Assembly: GCA_019412865.1 (NCBI GenBank)
Contig: DXOJ01000697.1
Coordinates: 1 to 30,314 of the forward strand
Direction: 5' to 3'
DNA: 30,314 bases
Source: Bacteroides sp.
Lineage (GTDB): Bacteria > Bacteroidota > Bacteroidia > Bacteroidales > Bacteroidaceae
Made by a program: the position numbers and the translations under genes. Shown here piece by piece: positions 21,853 to 30,314 of this stretch. Positions within the stretch are counted from its first letter, which is position 1. Each line of letters starts with the position of its first letter. The notes under the pieces are model-generated. The model searched no databases. It worked only from the letters and a program-made list of their open reading frames with translations, and was not told the origin of the DNA.

Positions 21853-23550
21853 ATGAAGAGATCTACTTATCTATTAATTGCAAGCGTATTGGCAGGATGT
21901 ATCACTTCCTGTTCATCAGGAAAGCGAATCGCCCAACATCGGATAGTAACTAATCCGATGAATCTGAACTACCGGTTTCAACCGAAAGACGAATCGCGTC
22001 GGGAAGCTGCCGATCCGGTATTGGAGTACTTTAAAGGCTATTATTATTTATTTGCGTCTAAGTCCGGTGGATATTGGCGCTCTGAAGACCTGGCCGACTG
22101 GGAATATATTCCTTGTACGACTATCCCCACATTGGAAGATTATGCTCCTACCATTCTTCCAATAGGAGATACGCTCTATTTTACTACTTCCAGCGGGAAA
22201 ACACAGATTTTCAAAAATGCCCATCCGGAAAAAGATACTTGGGAGGCTGTGGACAACAAACTGACCTACCGGCTTCACGACCCGGCTTTCTATAGTGATG
22301 AGGACGGTAAGGTGTATATGTATTGGGGATGTTCGGATAAGGACCCGATTATGGGGGTGGAAGTAGATCCGAAAGATGGTTTTCGCGCGTTGGGTGAAGC
22401 CAAAGCACTGATCGCGCATCATGGAGATAAGTATGGCTGGGAAGTTCCCGGAAAGAATAATGAAGAACCGCGTCAGGGATGGAACGAAGGACCTTGTATG
22501 CTGAAATATGAAGGACGTTACTATTTGCAATATGCGGCTCCGGGTACTCAATATCGTATTTATGGCGATGGAATCTATGTAGGAGATACTCCTTTGGGTC
22601 CTTTTGAATATGTGGAAGACAATCCGTTCTCATTTAAACCGGGAGGCTTTATCGGTGGGGCAGGACACGGACATACTTTTCGGGATAAGTATGGAAACTA
22701 CTGGCACGTAGCTTCCATGATCATTTCCGTTCGTCATATGTTTGAACGGCGGTTGGGACTTTTTCCGGTTGCTGTATCCAGTCGCAACGGTATATATGCT
22801 CACACAGTCTGGTCGGATTATCCTTTCTATATTCCTAACCGGAAAGTTGATTTTGATAAAACAGATTTGAGTATGGGATGGAATCTGCTTTCATACCGGA
22901 AACCGGTACAGGCTTCTTCGTCTCTTGCCGGCTATGAACCGGGCAATGCAAATGATGAACAGATTGAAACATGGTGGGCTGCTCAAACCGGAAAAAAGGG
23001 CGAATGGTTACAGGTTGATTTGGAGACTCCAATGTTGGTAAATAGTATACACGTGAATTTTGCCGACCATCACTTCAAGGTTTTCGCACCACACCCTCCC
23101 GTTGTTTATCAATTTTTTATCGAAGGTTCGGCAGATGGGAAAAAATGGATGAATTTGTTTGATGAAAGAGAGAATGGAAAAGATGAGCCTCATCGCCTGT
23201 TTACGTTGGATAAACCCGTGAAAGTCCGTTATTTGAGAATTTGTAACGCTAAAGAGATGGCTGGGTGCTTCTCTTTATCCGGTTTCCGTGTATTTGGTAA
23301 AGGAGAAGGTGCTGCTCCTTCTAAGGTGACAGGCTTCCGGGCAATCCGGAATTCGGAGGATAAACGAATGTTTCGTTTCACTTGGGATGCACAAAAAGGG
23401 GCTACCGGATATGTTTTACGATGGGGAACACAGAAAGATAAGTTAACGCACGCAGTGATGGTATTTGAAAATCAATACGAAGCCCGTTACTTTAATAGAG
23501 ACTCGGAATATTATTTCTCGATAACGGCATTTAATGAAAATGGTAATTAA
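21853..23550 (+). CDS. GH43-family lipoprotein with CBM32-like and Fn3 domains
   Basis: This 565-aa protein starts at ATG 21853; an earlier in-frame ATG at 21733 lies inside the previous gene and is rejected. Lipobox VLAGC gives C16. The GH43-type propeller (about 40-340) has D54 (AADPVLEY), D143 (LHDPAFYSDEDG) and E212 (GWNEGPCMLKYEGRYYLQY). A discoidin/CBM32-like domain follows (about 345-480: PVQASSSLAGYEPGNANDE, GEWLQVDLETPMLVNSIHVNF, RYLRICNAK...LSGFRVFG). The Fn3 domain is about 487-565 (VTGFRAIRN...GATGYVLRWG...YYFSITAFNENGN). It is probably surface-anchored, trimming a glycan before import. It lies 34 nt after the esterase gene. Confidence 0.9.
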   Translation: MKRSTYLLIASVLAGCITSCSSGKRIAQHRIVTNPMNLNYRFQPKDESRREAADPVLEYFKGYYYLFASKSGGYWRSEDLADWEYIPCTTIPTLEDYAPTILPIGDTLYFTTSSGKTQIFKNAHPEKDTWEAVDNKLTYRLHDPAFYSDEDGKVYMYWGCSDKDPIMGVEVDPKDGFRALGEAKALIAHHGDKYGWEVPGKNNEEPRQGWNEGPCMLKYEGRYYLQYAAPGTQYRIYGDGIYVGDTPLGPFEYVEDNPFSFKPGGFIGGAGHGHTFRDKYGNYWHVASMIISVRHMFERRLGLFPVAVSSRNGIYAHTVWSDYPFYIPNRKVDFDKTDLSMGWNLLSYRKPVQASSSLAGYEPGNANDEQIETWWAAQTGKKGEWLQVDLETPMLVNSIHVNFADHHFKVFAPHPPVVYQFFIEGSADGKKWMNLFDERENGKDEPHRLFTLDKPVKVRYLRICNAKEMAGCFSLSGFRVFGKGEGAAPSKVTGFRAIRNSEDKRMFRFTWDAQKGATGYVLRWGTQKDKLTHAVMVFENQYEARYFNRDSEYYFSITAFNENGN

Positions 23551-23573
23551 TATAGTGTAAGATAAGAAGAAAG

Positions 23574-26135
23574 ATGGACATCATGAACAGGTATAAAAAG
23601 ATTTTGTTGGCAGGTACTTTATCTGTGATGTCTTGCTCATTGATACATGCGCAAGAGTTGTATAAGAATGAAAACGCTCCTGTGCACGAACGGGTGGCAG
23701 ATTTACTTTCCCGCCTGACAGTGGAGGAAAAGATTAGTTTGCTGCGTGCCACTTCTCTCGGTATTCCCCGTTTAGGCATTGATAAATACTATCATGGCAA
23801 TGAGGCGTTGCATGGAGTAGTCCGTCCGGGACGTTTCACCGTATTTCCGCAAGCTATCGGACTGGCAGCTACCTGGAACCCGGAGTTACAAAAACGGGTG
23901 GCTACTGTGATTTCGGATGAGGCGCGTGCCCGTTGGAATGAACTCGATCAGGGGAGAGAGCAGAAAGAGCAATTTAGTGACGTACTGACCTTTTGGTCGC
24001 CTACGGTGAATATGGCACGTGATCCCCGTTGGGGACGTACGCCGGAAACGTATGGGGAAGATCCTTTTCTAAGCGGAGTGATGGGAACGGCTTTTGTGAA
24101 AGGTTTGCAAGGAGATGATCCGCGTTATTTGAAGATTGTTTCCACTCCCAAACATTTTGCAGCCAATAACGAGGAACACAACCGTTTTGTCTGTAATCCG
24201 CAAATCTCGGAAAAGCAACTGCGGGAATATTATTTCCCTGCTTTCGAAATGTGTGTGAAGGAAGGGAAGGCAGCTTCTATCATGACTGCTTACAATGCGT
24301 TGAACGATGTGCCTTGTACACTGAATACCTGGCTACTGAAAAAAGTATTGCGTCAGGACTGGGGATTCCGGGGATATGTCGTTTCCGATTGTGGGGGACC
24401 TTCTTTATTGGTAAACGCCCATAAGTATGTAAAGACGAAAGAAGCGGCTGCCACTCTATCCATTCAGGCAGGATTGGACTTGGAATGTGGAGATGATGTC
24501 TATGACGAATATCTGTTGAATGCTTACAAACAATACATGGTGTCGGATGCCGATATAGATTCGGCTGCCTGTCATGTGTTGACAGCGCGTATGAAACTAG
24601 GACTTTTTGATGGAACCGAACGAAATCCGTATACCAAAATCTCTCCGTCAGTGATCGGTTCGAAAGAGCATCAGCAAGTTGCTTTGGATGCAGCCCGGGA
24701 GTGCATTGTTTTATTGAAGAATAAGAATAATATGCTTCCATTGAATGTTAATAAGGTGAAATCAATAGCAGTAGTGGGTATCAATGCGGGCAAATGTGAG
24801 TTTGGCGATTATAGCGGTGCTCCGGTAGTAGATCCGGTTTCCATTTTGCAAGGTATTAAGAACAGAGTGGGCGATAAAGTGAAAGTTGTATATGCACCTT
24901 GGAAGTCTGCCGCTGATGGTTTGGAACTGATTCAAGGAGAAAACTTTCCGGAAGGATTGAAAGCGGAATATTTTGAAAACACCGCATTGGAGGGTGCGCC
25001 TAAAGTACGTAAAGAAGGTTGGATTAATTTTGAGCCTGCCAATCAGGCACCCGATCCTTTTCTTCCCAAGTCTCCGCTTTCCGTTCGTTGGACGGGAAAG
25101 TTGAGACCGGTTATCTCCAGTCGTTATACTTTTAGTTTTACTTCCGACGATGGTTGTCGTTTGAGTATTGACAACCAGTTGTTGATTGATGCCTGGTCGG
25201 CTCATGCGGTATCTACTGACTCTGCTTCCATCTATCTTGAAGCGGGGAAAGATTATCAGTTAAAAGCGGAGTACTATGATAACCGGGATTATGCTATCGC
25301 AAAACTACAATGGAAAGTTCCACAAGTAGGAAAAGCTACCCGCCTCGATTTGTACGGGGAGGCCGGAAAAGCAGTTCGTGAATGTGAAACGGTCATTGCT
25401 GTGATGGGAATCAATAAGTCAATAGAGCGTGAAGGACAGGACCGGTACGATATTCAGCTTCCGGCAGACCAGAGAGAGTTCTTACAGGAAATCTATAAAG
25501 TAAATCCGAATATAATCGTTGTATTGGTAGCGGGAAGCTCACTGGCTGTCAACTGGATGGACGAACATATTCCTGCCATTGTGAATGCCTGGTATCCGGG
25601 CGAACAGGGAGGAACAGCTGTTGCCGACGTATTGTTCGGTGATTATAATCCTGCCGGCCGTTTACCGCTCACTTATTACAAATCTCTGGATGAATTGCCA
25701 CCGTTCGATGATTACGATATAACCAAAGGGCGTACTTACAAGTATTTTAAAGGAGATGTTCTTTATCCTTTTGGTTACGGACTTAGTTATTCTTCTTTCA
25801 AATACAGCGATTTGAAAGTAAAGGACGGCGCAGATACCGTCACCGTTTCTTTCCGCTTGAAGAATACCGGCAAGAGGAAAGGGGATGAAGTGGCACAGGT
25901 TTATGTGCGGATTCCGGAAACCGGAGGTATCGTTCCGATTAAAGAGTTGAAAGGATTCCAACGTGTTTCTTTGAAATCGGGCGAGAGCCGTGTGGTCGAA
26001 ATCAAACTCGATAAAGAGCAACTTCGCTATTGGGATACAGGATTGGGACAATTCATCGTTCCCCAAGGTGCGTTTGACATTATGGTCGGTGCTTCTTCTA
26101 AAGATATTCGTCTGCAAACTGTCATTAATTTATAG
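23574..26135 (+). CDS. GH3 beta-glycosidase with inserted PA14 domain
   Basis: This 853-aa exported enzyme begins at 23574; the in-frame ATG at 23583 (MNRYKKILL) sits at a better distance from AGAAGAAAG and may be the true start. The signal peptide ends near LIHA/Q. The GH3 barrel shows MARDPRWGRTPETYGEDP, TPKHFAANNEEHNR and nucleophile D272 in YVVSDCGG. The alpha/beta domain is split by a PA14 module (about 460-610: GLKAEYFENTALEG, RYTFSFTSDDGCRLSIDNQLLID, LKAEYYDNRDYAIAKLQW). It resumes with VNAWYPGEQGGTAVADVLFGDYNPAGRLPLTYY and an Fn3-like C-terminus. PA14-GH3 enzymes usually act on short plant oligosaccharides; the sugar is unknown. It is the last gene of the operon. Confidence 0.93.
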   Translation: MDIMNRYKKILLAGTLSVMSCSLIHAQELYKNENAPVHERVADLLSRLTVEEKISLLRATSLGIPRLGIDKYYHGNEALHGVVRPGRFTVFPQAIGLAATWNPELQKRVATVISDEARARWNELDQGREQKEQFSDVLTFWSPTVNMARDPRWGRTPETYGEDPFLSGVMGTAFVKGLQGDDPRYLKIVSTPKHFAANNEEHNRFVCNPQISEKQLREYYFPAFEMCVKEGKAASIMTAYNALNDVPCTLNTWLLKKVLRQDWGFRGYVVSDCGGPSLLVNAHKYVKTKEAAATLSIQAGLDLECGDDVYDEYLLNAYKQYMVSDADIDSAACHVLTARMKLGLFDGTERNPYTKISPSVIGSKEHQQVALDAARECIVLLKNKNNMLPLNVNKVKSIAVVGINAGKCEFGDYSGAPVVDPVSILQGIKNRVGDKVKVVYAPWKSAADGLELIQGENFPEGLKAEYFENTALEGAPKVRKEGWINFEPANQAPDPFLPKSPLSVRWTGKLRPVISSRYTFSFTSDDGCRLSIDNQLLIDAWSAHAVSTDSASIYLEAGKDYQLKAEYYDNRDYAIAKLQWKVPQVGKATRLDLYGEAGKAVRECETVIAVMGINKSIEREGQDRYDIQLPADQREFLQEIYKVNPNIIVVLVAGSSLAVNWMDEHIPAIVNAWYPGEQGGTAVADVLFGDYNPAGRLPLTYYKSLDELPPFDDYDITKGRTYKYFKGDVLYPFGYGLSYSSFKYSDLKVKDGADTVTVSFRLKNTGKRKGDEVAQVYVRIPETGGIVPIKELKGFQRVSLKSGESRVVEIKLDKEQLRYWDTGLGQFIVPQGAFDIMVGASSKDIRLQTVINL

Positions 26136-26154
26136 ATTTTATCATCGTTGTTGA

Positions 26155-26201
26155 GGCTGTGTAAAGGGTATCGATGTATTAACTGTACCTTTTACACAGC
26201 C
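26155..26201 (+). terminator. Hairpin after the glycoside hydrolase operon
   Basis: GGCTGTGTAAAGGGTA (26155-26170) pairs with TACCTTTTACACAGCC (26186-26201), a 16-bp stem with one G-U wobble and a 15-nt loop. CGACTTTTAATTT follows. It begins 19 nt after the GH3 stop and is a good end for the plus-strand transcript, although the T-tract is short. Confidence 0.6.
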
Positions 26202-26230
26202 CGACTTTTAATTTATGGTATTCTTTCCTG

Positions 26231-26260
26231 AAATAAAAAAGAGAGGACATTCGTCCTCTC
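26231..26260 (-). terminator. Intrinsic terminator of the GH2 gene
   Basis: On the minus strand GAGAGGAC (26260-26253), loop GAAT, GTCCTCTC (26248-26241) is followed by TTTTTTATTT (26240-26231). The perfect 8-bp stem plus U-tract is a classical intrinsic terminator, 26 nt past the GH2 stop codon. Confidence 0.8.
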
Positions 26261-26286
26261 CTTTATTCCTGCTTCCTACCTTATTC

Positions 26287-29200
26287 CTATTTATTGGTAG
26301 TCAGGCAATTAATCATATTCACTACTAATTTACCTGCTACCGGATCTGTTGTAGCCTTTTCTGTACACATGGTAGAGATCATTGCTTCTCCCTTTCCGTC
26401 AGCTATTTGTAACATCGTCAGTCCACGCATGGATTCTATGCGTTCAATGCGGTCTTCCGGTTTGCCACCGTCAATATAGGCATGAATTTTCATCTGTCCT
26501 GCCAGTTCCGTTACGTTCTTGTGGCGATGGGCTTTCAGAGTAGCAGTACATGCTTGCGGAATTTCCCGTTTATTGTTGTTGAAATAACGTAATTCCAATA
26601 CATCGATGTCATTGAACACCGGAGCGTCATTACGTTCCATAATTACGATATCGCCTTCTGTCGGGATAATCCAGCCCGTGATATATTCAGGATATATCGC
26701 TTTGAGGGCTTCTTTACTGTTGAGGAAGAGCAGCTTTCCACCTGTTGCCTGATAGGCGCGGAACAGCTCTTTTTCTTCGTCAGTACAGGTTCGCAGACCG
26801 GAGATGACGCAAAGGTCAGCTTTCTGTTTGCTGTTGAGCAATTCTTTTACGGAAGAAACCGGTTGGTAATTGATGTTCAGGAAGTCGAACACTGTTTTCG
26901 TGTTATCTTTATCCAGTAATACAATCTTTTTGTTTGGGTCTACCTGACCTACATTCCACTCTTTATTAGTGAGCAACAACTCATATTCATTGGCAGAAAT
27001 TGGCAGACCGTTCTCTGTGAGTTTTAATACCAGTTTGGCTTTTGTCTTGTCGGCAGGCAGATCGGCCGGCAACTGAATATCAGGTTCGGCATAGTATCGC
27101 GCATAATGTTTCACAGCCGGAATCTTTTCATTGCCGCTTGCCAGGCACTTTCCGCTTTCATCTTGTATTTCCCAACGAAGCAGGGACGGTTGCAGATCCG
27201 TACCGTCTTCACGGTCATTGACCACATAGATGCGTGTAGGCAGTTTCTCACCTGCGTACAAGTTGCGTCCCCATAATTCTGCGCTAACCAATACAGGTTG
27301 TAAAGCCCGTTTCAAAGCATAGTAGGTGGGGTACGGTTCTATGTTCTGATAATCGTATGTCTGACGGAACCATGTCATCAATGCAAAGTGCATAATACCT
27401 GAAGCCTGGTCGTTGGAGCGACGAAGCGTTTCGGCCAGTTCACCCGTGATGAATGCTTGTACTTTCAGGAATGAAGCCGGGTCTGCCCAATCATAAGACT
27501 CATAACCGATCAGTGTATAAGGATTCTGGTGGATGAGCTGATAAGAGCGTGTGGGATGCCCTGTCTCATTATTAGGATAACCTGTAGACATTTCTTGGCT
27601 GATAAGCGGACGGTCGGCTACCTTGAACTGCTTTTGGAATTCTCCATTAAAGAAACGGAAAAGTGAGAAGTCATACCAATTGTAATAACCGTGCATATCG
27701 TCAATGTCGCCATCGTCGATGCTACTCATAAAGTCAGCGCCGAATTTTTTATCCTTGCCTTTGGCCTGATAGTTAGAGTCGAAGCAGATAGGACGGGTAG
27801 GATCGATGCGACGCATCTCTTTCACTACATCCGAGATAATGCGGTATTTCTCTTTGGCACGTTCCAGATTGCTGTCATTATCGTAAAACTTCATTTCATT
27901 GTTTACCGTCCAGAATAGCAGTGAAGGGTGATTGCGATATTTCTTCAGTAATCCTAAGAATTCATTACGCCACATTTCAATCAGACGTTGGTCAGGAATC
28001 GGTGTGGAATGAATCATCAGCCACGACCAAGTGCCTTCGAATGAAACACCAATACCGTTACGGTCGGCAGCTGTCATCCAGCGTTTGTTCCACGGGGTAG
28101 TGTGCGTGCGGGTTACATCGATGTTTCCGGCTTTCATCAGTTGCATGAATGTATTTGCCAGATTTTCATCATTAGGGGCCAGTGCGAAAGGAATGTGGTT
28201 TCCGCCGCGCAACCAGTATTTATGTCCGTTCAGGTAGAAAAGCCCGTCTTTCACTTCAAAAGTGCGGAATCCGGAAGTCTCTGTCAGACAGTCCAGTTCT
28301 GTTCCTTTATCTGCTACCAGGCGGAATTTAAAGTCGTACAGGTTGGGATGTTGCGGTGTCCATAAGCGAGGTTTCAAATCGCTGACAGTATAGGTTTCTA
28401 TTCGCTCTTCGCCTGCATGGAGATTTAGTTTCCGTATGGATAAACCGGAATAGAGCACAGCACCGGTTTCTTTGTCGATGATGTCCGTATAAAGGTCGAA
28501 TTGTTTCTTTTTACTACCGTGATTCTTTAAGGTTATATCGAAGGTTGCACCGTTTAGAGTCGGTTTAATAAAGACATCTTCCACCTTTGCAGGATCAGTG
28601 ATAGTCAGTTTTACCGGTTGCCAGATTCCGGCAGGTTCGTCACCATAAAAACCATGAGGTATTTCTTTTAGGAGGGCATCTTTGTTTACTTCTACTTTAG
28701 CATCTTCCTGTTCGCTTTCACGCACAGAAGAATAAAAGAAATCGATAGCATTTGCTGATTCCGACGTACTTCCATCCATTTTGCGTGTCACTTTTACGGT
28801 AATCAGGTTCTTGCCGGATTTCAGTAACCGACTGCCGTCCACCTGAATTTCACCGAACATGCCGAGATGTGAAGTGGCTAATGTTCCGTTGATATAGATT
28901 TCGGCAATTTTGGAGACTGCGTCGAAGGTCAGAGTCAGATTCTTGCCTTCTATGTTGGCAGGTAGTACCAACCATTGACGATACCAGGCATATTTTACCC
29001 GGCGATAATCGAATGTATAGTTTTCGCAGCGTTCGGTTTCCTGTTGGTAGTATGTGTCCGACACACCTTTGGGCTGCGCACCGGTAGGAGAGGGCATTGT
29101 TTCGCCATGTAGCCAGATGCGGATAGGTGTCCAAAAGTCAGGAACGGACATGATGTGCCAGTCCTGATCGTTCGTTTGTGCTGAAACAGCCTTATCCTTG

Positions 29201-29988
29201 TTGTCCAGTTGATAGTCCGGCATAAAGAGCCAGTTGCCATCCAGCGTGATGTCTGTGCGGCTGCCGGTGAGTGTTGCCAGTTTGGCGGGTGTATAGGAAG
29301 CCCGTTCCTGGCGGCGTTTGTTTTCTTTCTCCGTAGGAGTGGCCTTCTTTTGATATTCTGCCACTTTCACATCTTTCAGTGCATCGTCTGCCATCGGAAT
29401 AACGGTGAGATCATCAAATTCAGTTTCTATCCATCCTCCACCCAAAGCAACTTCGCCCGATGGTACCAGGTCGGCATTTGGGTTTACAAGATCAATACGC
29501 GGTTGTTCTTCGTCGTTGAGGAATATGCGGATACGGTTGCCGCAAACTTCTACTTTTACACGATACCACTCTCCCGGTACGGGATGGAAGCCTAACGGAC
29601 GGACTCCCATAAATTCGTCTGTCCCCATATATCCGGTGCGCATCAGGTAAAGGTCATCTTGCAGCCCGCCTTTGATACCTACCACATAGCGGTCGAAACG
29701 GTTGTAATTGCGGAAGCTCGCCCATATCTGCACCTGTTCGGCATTTTTAGGGGCGCGGGCTTTGAAAGAAAAGGAGTAGTTTTTCCATTCGGGATGACCG
29801 AATACGGCATAAGCGCCTTTCGAACGGAAAACATTGTCGGCAATACTGCATGTTCCCCGACCCACCACTTTCAGTGTTTCTCCGGCATTGGAGAAGTCGT
29901 TTGTCCATGTAGCATTGCTTTGTGCTTGTCCGTTCATGCAGAAGGCGCTGCACGCACAAGCCAAAAATACTTTGCTGATTCTATTCAT
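26287..29988 (-). CDS. Large GH2 glycosidase with N-terminal concanavalin-like domain
   Basis: This 1233-aa protein is counted from ATG 29988 (MNRISKVFLACACSAFCMNGQAQ, signal peptide about 1-23). An earlier in-frame ATG at 30036 only prefixes the signal. Residues about 25-195 form a concanavalin/LamG-like sandwich of the type seen in DUF1080-like proteins (FSFKARAPKNAEQVQIWASFRN, GEWYRVKVEVCGNRIRIFLND). GH2 domains follow: sugar-binding sandwich (ITLDGNWLFMPDYQ... LTLTFDAVSKIAEIYINGTLA), Ig-like, and TIM barrel with the acid/base E698 in WTVNNEMKF and nucleophile E799 in SQEMSTGYP, 101 residues apart. The C-terminal 350 residues contain further beta-sandwich and a Rossmann-like part (KKIVLLDKDNTKTVFDFL). 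It is monocistronic, convergent with the GH3 operon. Confidence 0.9.
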   Translation of the reverse strand: MNRISKVFLACACSAFCMNGQAQSNATWTNDFSNAGETLKVVGRGTCSIADNVFRSKGAYAVFGHPEWKNYSFSFKARAPKNAEQVQIWASFRNYNRFDRYVVGIKGGLQDDLYLMRTGYMGTDEFMGVRPLGFHPVPGEWYRVKVEVCGNRIRIFLNDEEQPRIDLVNPNADLVPSGEVALGGGWIETEFDDLTVIPMADDALKDVKVAEYQKKATPTEKENKRRQERASYTPAKLATLTGSRTDITLDGNWLFMPDYQLDNKDKAVSAQTNDQDWHIMSVPDFWTPIRIWLHGETMPSPTGAQPKGVSDTYYQQETERCENYTFDYRRVKYAWYRQWLVLPANIEGKNLTLTFDAVSKIAEIYINGTLATSHLGMFGEIQVDGSRLLKSGKNLITVKVTRKMDGSTSESANAIDFFYSSVRESEQEDAKVEVNKDALLKEIPHGFYGDEPAGIWQPVKLTITDPAKVEDVFIKPTLNGATFDITLKNHGSKKKQFDLYTDIIDKETGAVLYSGLSIRKLNLHAGEERIETYTVSDLKPRLWTPQHPNLYDFKFRLVADKGTELDCLTETSGFRTFEVKDGLFYLNGHKYWLRGGNHIPFALAPNDENLANTFMQLMKAGNIDVTRTHTTPWNKRWMTAADRNGIGVSFEGTWSWLMIHSTPIPDQRLIEMWRNEFLGLLKKYRNHPSLLFWTVNNEMKFYDNDSNLERAKEKYRIISDVVKEMRRIDPTRPICFDSNYQAKGKDKKFGADFMSSIDDGDIDDMHGYYNWYDFSLFRFFNGEFQKQFKVADRPLISQEMSTGYPNNETGHPTRSYQLIHQNPYTLIGYESYDWADPASFLKVQAFITGELAETLRRSNDQASGIMHFALMTWFRQTYDYQNIEPYPTYYALKRALQPVLVSAELWGRNLYAGEKLPTRIYVVNDREDGTDLQPSLLRWEIQDESGKCLASGNEKIPAVKHYARYYAEPDIQLPADLPADKTKAKLVLKLTENGLPISANEYELLLTNKEWNVGQVDPNKKIVLLDKDNTKTVFDFLNINYQPVSSVKELLNSKQKADLCVISGLRTCTDEEKELFRAYQATGGKLLFLNSKEALKAIYPEYITGWIIPTEGDIVIMERNDAPVFNDIDVLELRYFNNNKREIPQACTATLKAHRHKNVTELAGQMKIHAYIDGGKPEDRIERIESMRGLTMLQIADGKGEAMISTMCTEKATTDPVAGKLVVNMINCLTTNK

Positions 29989-30112
29989 GATATTACAAGT
30001 TAATAATAGTTTGAGTATAAAAGTACGGCTCGACAATAAATATTAGAATGAAGTACCGCTTAATGTACACTTAATATGTGATTAATTGTCTCTGCTCTTG
30101 TTTTTCGTTGAT

Positions 30113-30120
30113 TAATTTTG
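30113..30120 (+). promoter_or_regulatory. Possible -7 element for a gene beyond the right edge
   Basis: TAATTTTG matches TAnnTTTG, but no TTTG lies at the correct distance upstream. It would read through the 22-bp array towards the window end. The call rests on the -7 box only. Confidence 0.25.
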
Positions 30121-30158
30121 TATCTTTATAGGTTTCTCTTTCTTTTTTAATTGCCATT

Positions 30159-30248
30159 CACCTTATAAAGTGACAAATAGCATCTTATAAGGTGACATTT
30201 ATCCTACTATAAGATGACTATGGTCCCGTTGTAACATGACAACTACGC
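30159..30248. repeat. Second four-unit 22-bp periodic palindrome array
   Basis: TGAC recurs at 30171, 30193, 30215 and 30237, exactly 22 bp apart. Each is preceded by a short palindromic core: CTTATAAAG, CTTATAAGG, CTATAAGAT and GTTGTAACA. The arms vary between units while dyad symmetry is partly kept (unit 2 has CTTATAAG, unit 4 GTT-GT-AAC). CATCTTATA (30181-30189) is the exact reverse complement of TATAAGATG (30208-30216). The array shares no sequence with that at 12093 but has the same unit length, unit number and architecture. Confidence 0.75.
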
Positions 30249-30314
30249 GATTGCATAAACCAGGGCAGACGCATTATATTTTTTACTATCCTACTCCTGT
30301 TTTCATTCTATTTA

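Larger units (their letters stand above)
29989..30314. other. Non-coding region upstream of the GH2 gene
   Basis: No gene is visible. It holds a weak minus-strand -7 candidate for GH2 (TACTTTTA, 30025-30018), a direct repeat AAGTACSGCT (30021-30030 and 30051-30060) and three 11-bp units starting with (C/A)TTAAT (30059-30091). It also holds an exact plus-strand -7 match TAATTTTG (30113-30120) and the 22-bp array at 30159-30248. A rightward gene probably starts beyond the window edge. Confidence 0.6.

Noticed and set aside
15067..26135. Classical SusC/SusD polysaccharide utilisation locus
   Set aside because: No TonB-dependent receptor, SusD-like lipoprotein or hybrid sensor is encoded in the window.
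26155..26201. Mobile element end or MITE
   Set aside because: A single hairpin directly behind an operon with following T's is better read as a terminator.

Overview
The window looks like a chromosome segment of a gut-type Bacteroides (Bacteroidales). Three lines of evidence point there. Upstream of many genes there are Bacteroides-type promoters (TTTG about 20 bp upstream of TAnnTTTG). The gene families are typical of the group: DUF4270, DUF4907, DUF2490, DUF4956, WYL regulators, and exported GH2/GH3/GH43 enzymes and SGNH esterases. Many products carry a signal peptide or lipobox. No species is claimed. There are no rRNA or tRNA genes, no transposase and no CRISPR array.

Layout, left to right. 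(1) 1-367 is non-coding and rich in short palindromes; it holds the promoter and a perfect inverted repeat for the next operon. (2) 368-4642 is a tight four-gene plus-strand operon: VTC-type polyphosphate polymerase domain protein, DUF4956 membrane protein, DUF2490 outer-membrane protein, and a Cthe_2159-like beta-helical surface lipoprotein. (3) 4741-6680 is a LytS/LytR-type two-component system with its own good promoter. (4) 6685-7869 (minus) is a C1-family (bleomycin-hydrolase-like) peptidase. (5) 8004-12092 is a divergent pair of envelope operons: DUF4270 lipoprotein plus FadL-like barrel (minus), and Kelch lipoprotein plus DUF4907 (plus). They share an intergenic region with a 14-bp perfect inverted repeat whose arms touch the two putative -33 regions. 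(6) 12093-12180 is a 22-bp-periodic array of palindromes. (7) 12198-14811 holds a small unknown protein, a patatin-like phospholipase and a WYL-family regulator. (8) 15067-26135 is a five-gene plus-strand carbohydrate operon: GH99/71-like::GH43 fusion, GH3, SGNH/sialate O-acetylesterase-like, GH43-CBM32-Fn3 lipoprotein, and GH3 with PA14. It ends in a hairpin. A very large GH2 with an N-terminal concanavalin-like domain (26287-29988) converges on it. (9) 29989-30314 is non-coding and holds a second 22-bp-periodic palindrome array.

The carbohydrate locus has no SusC/SusD pair, hybrid two-component regulator or ECF sigma/anti-sigma pair in view. It looks like an enzyme-only satellite cluster whose uptake system is elsewhere. 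The glycan cannot be fixed from sequence; GH43, GH3, an acetyl-esterase and GH2 would fit an acetylated, branched plant polysaccharide.

The most unusual items are: the VTC/DUF4956/beta-helix lipoprotein operon followed by a LytTR system; the symmetric operator-like repeat between the two DUF envelope operons; and at least two (perhaps four) intergenic loci where short palindromes repeat at about 22 bp, i.e. about two helical turns, with unrelated sequences at each locus.
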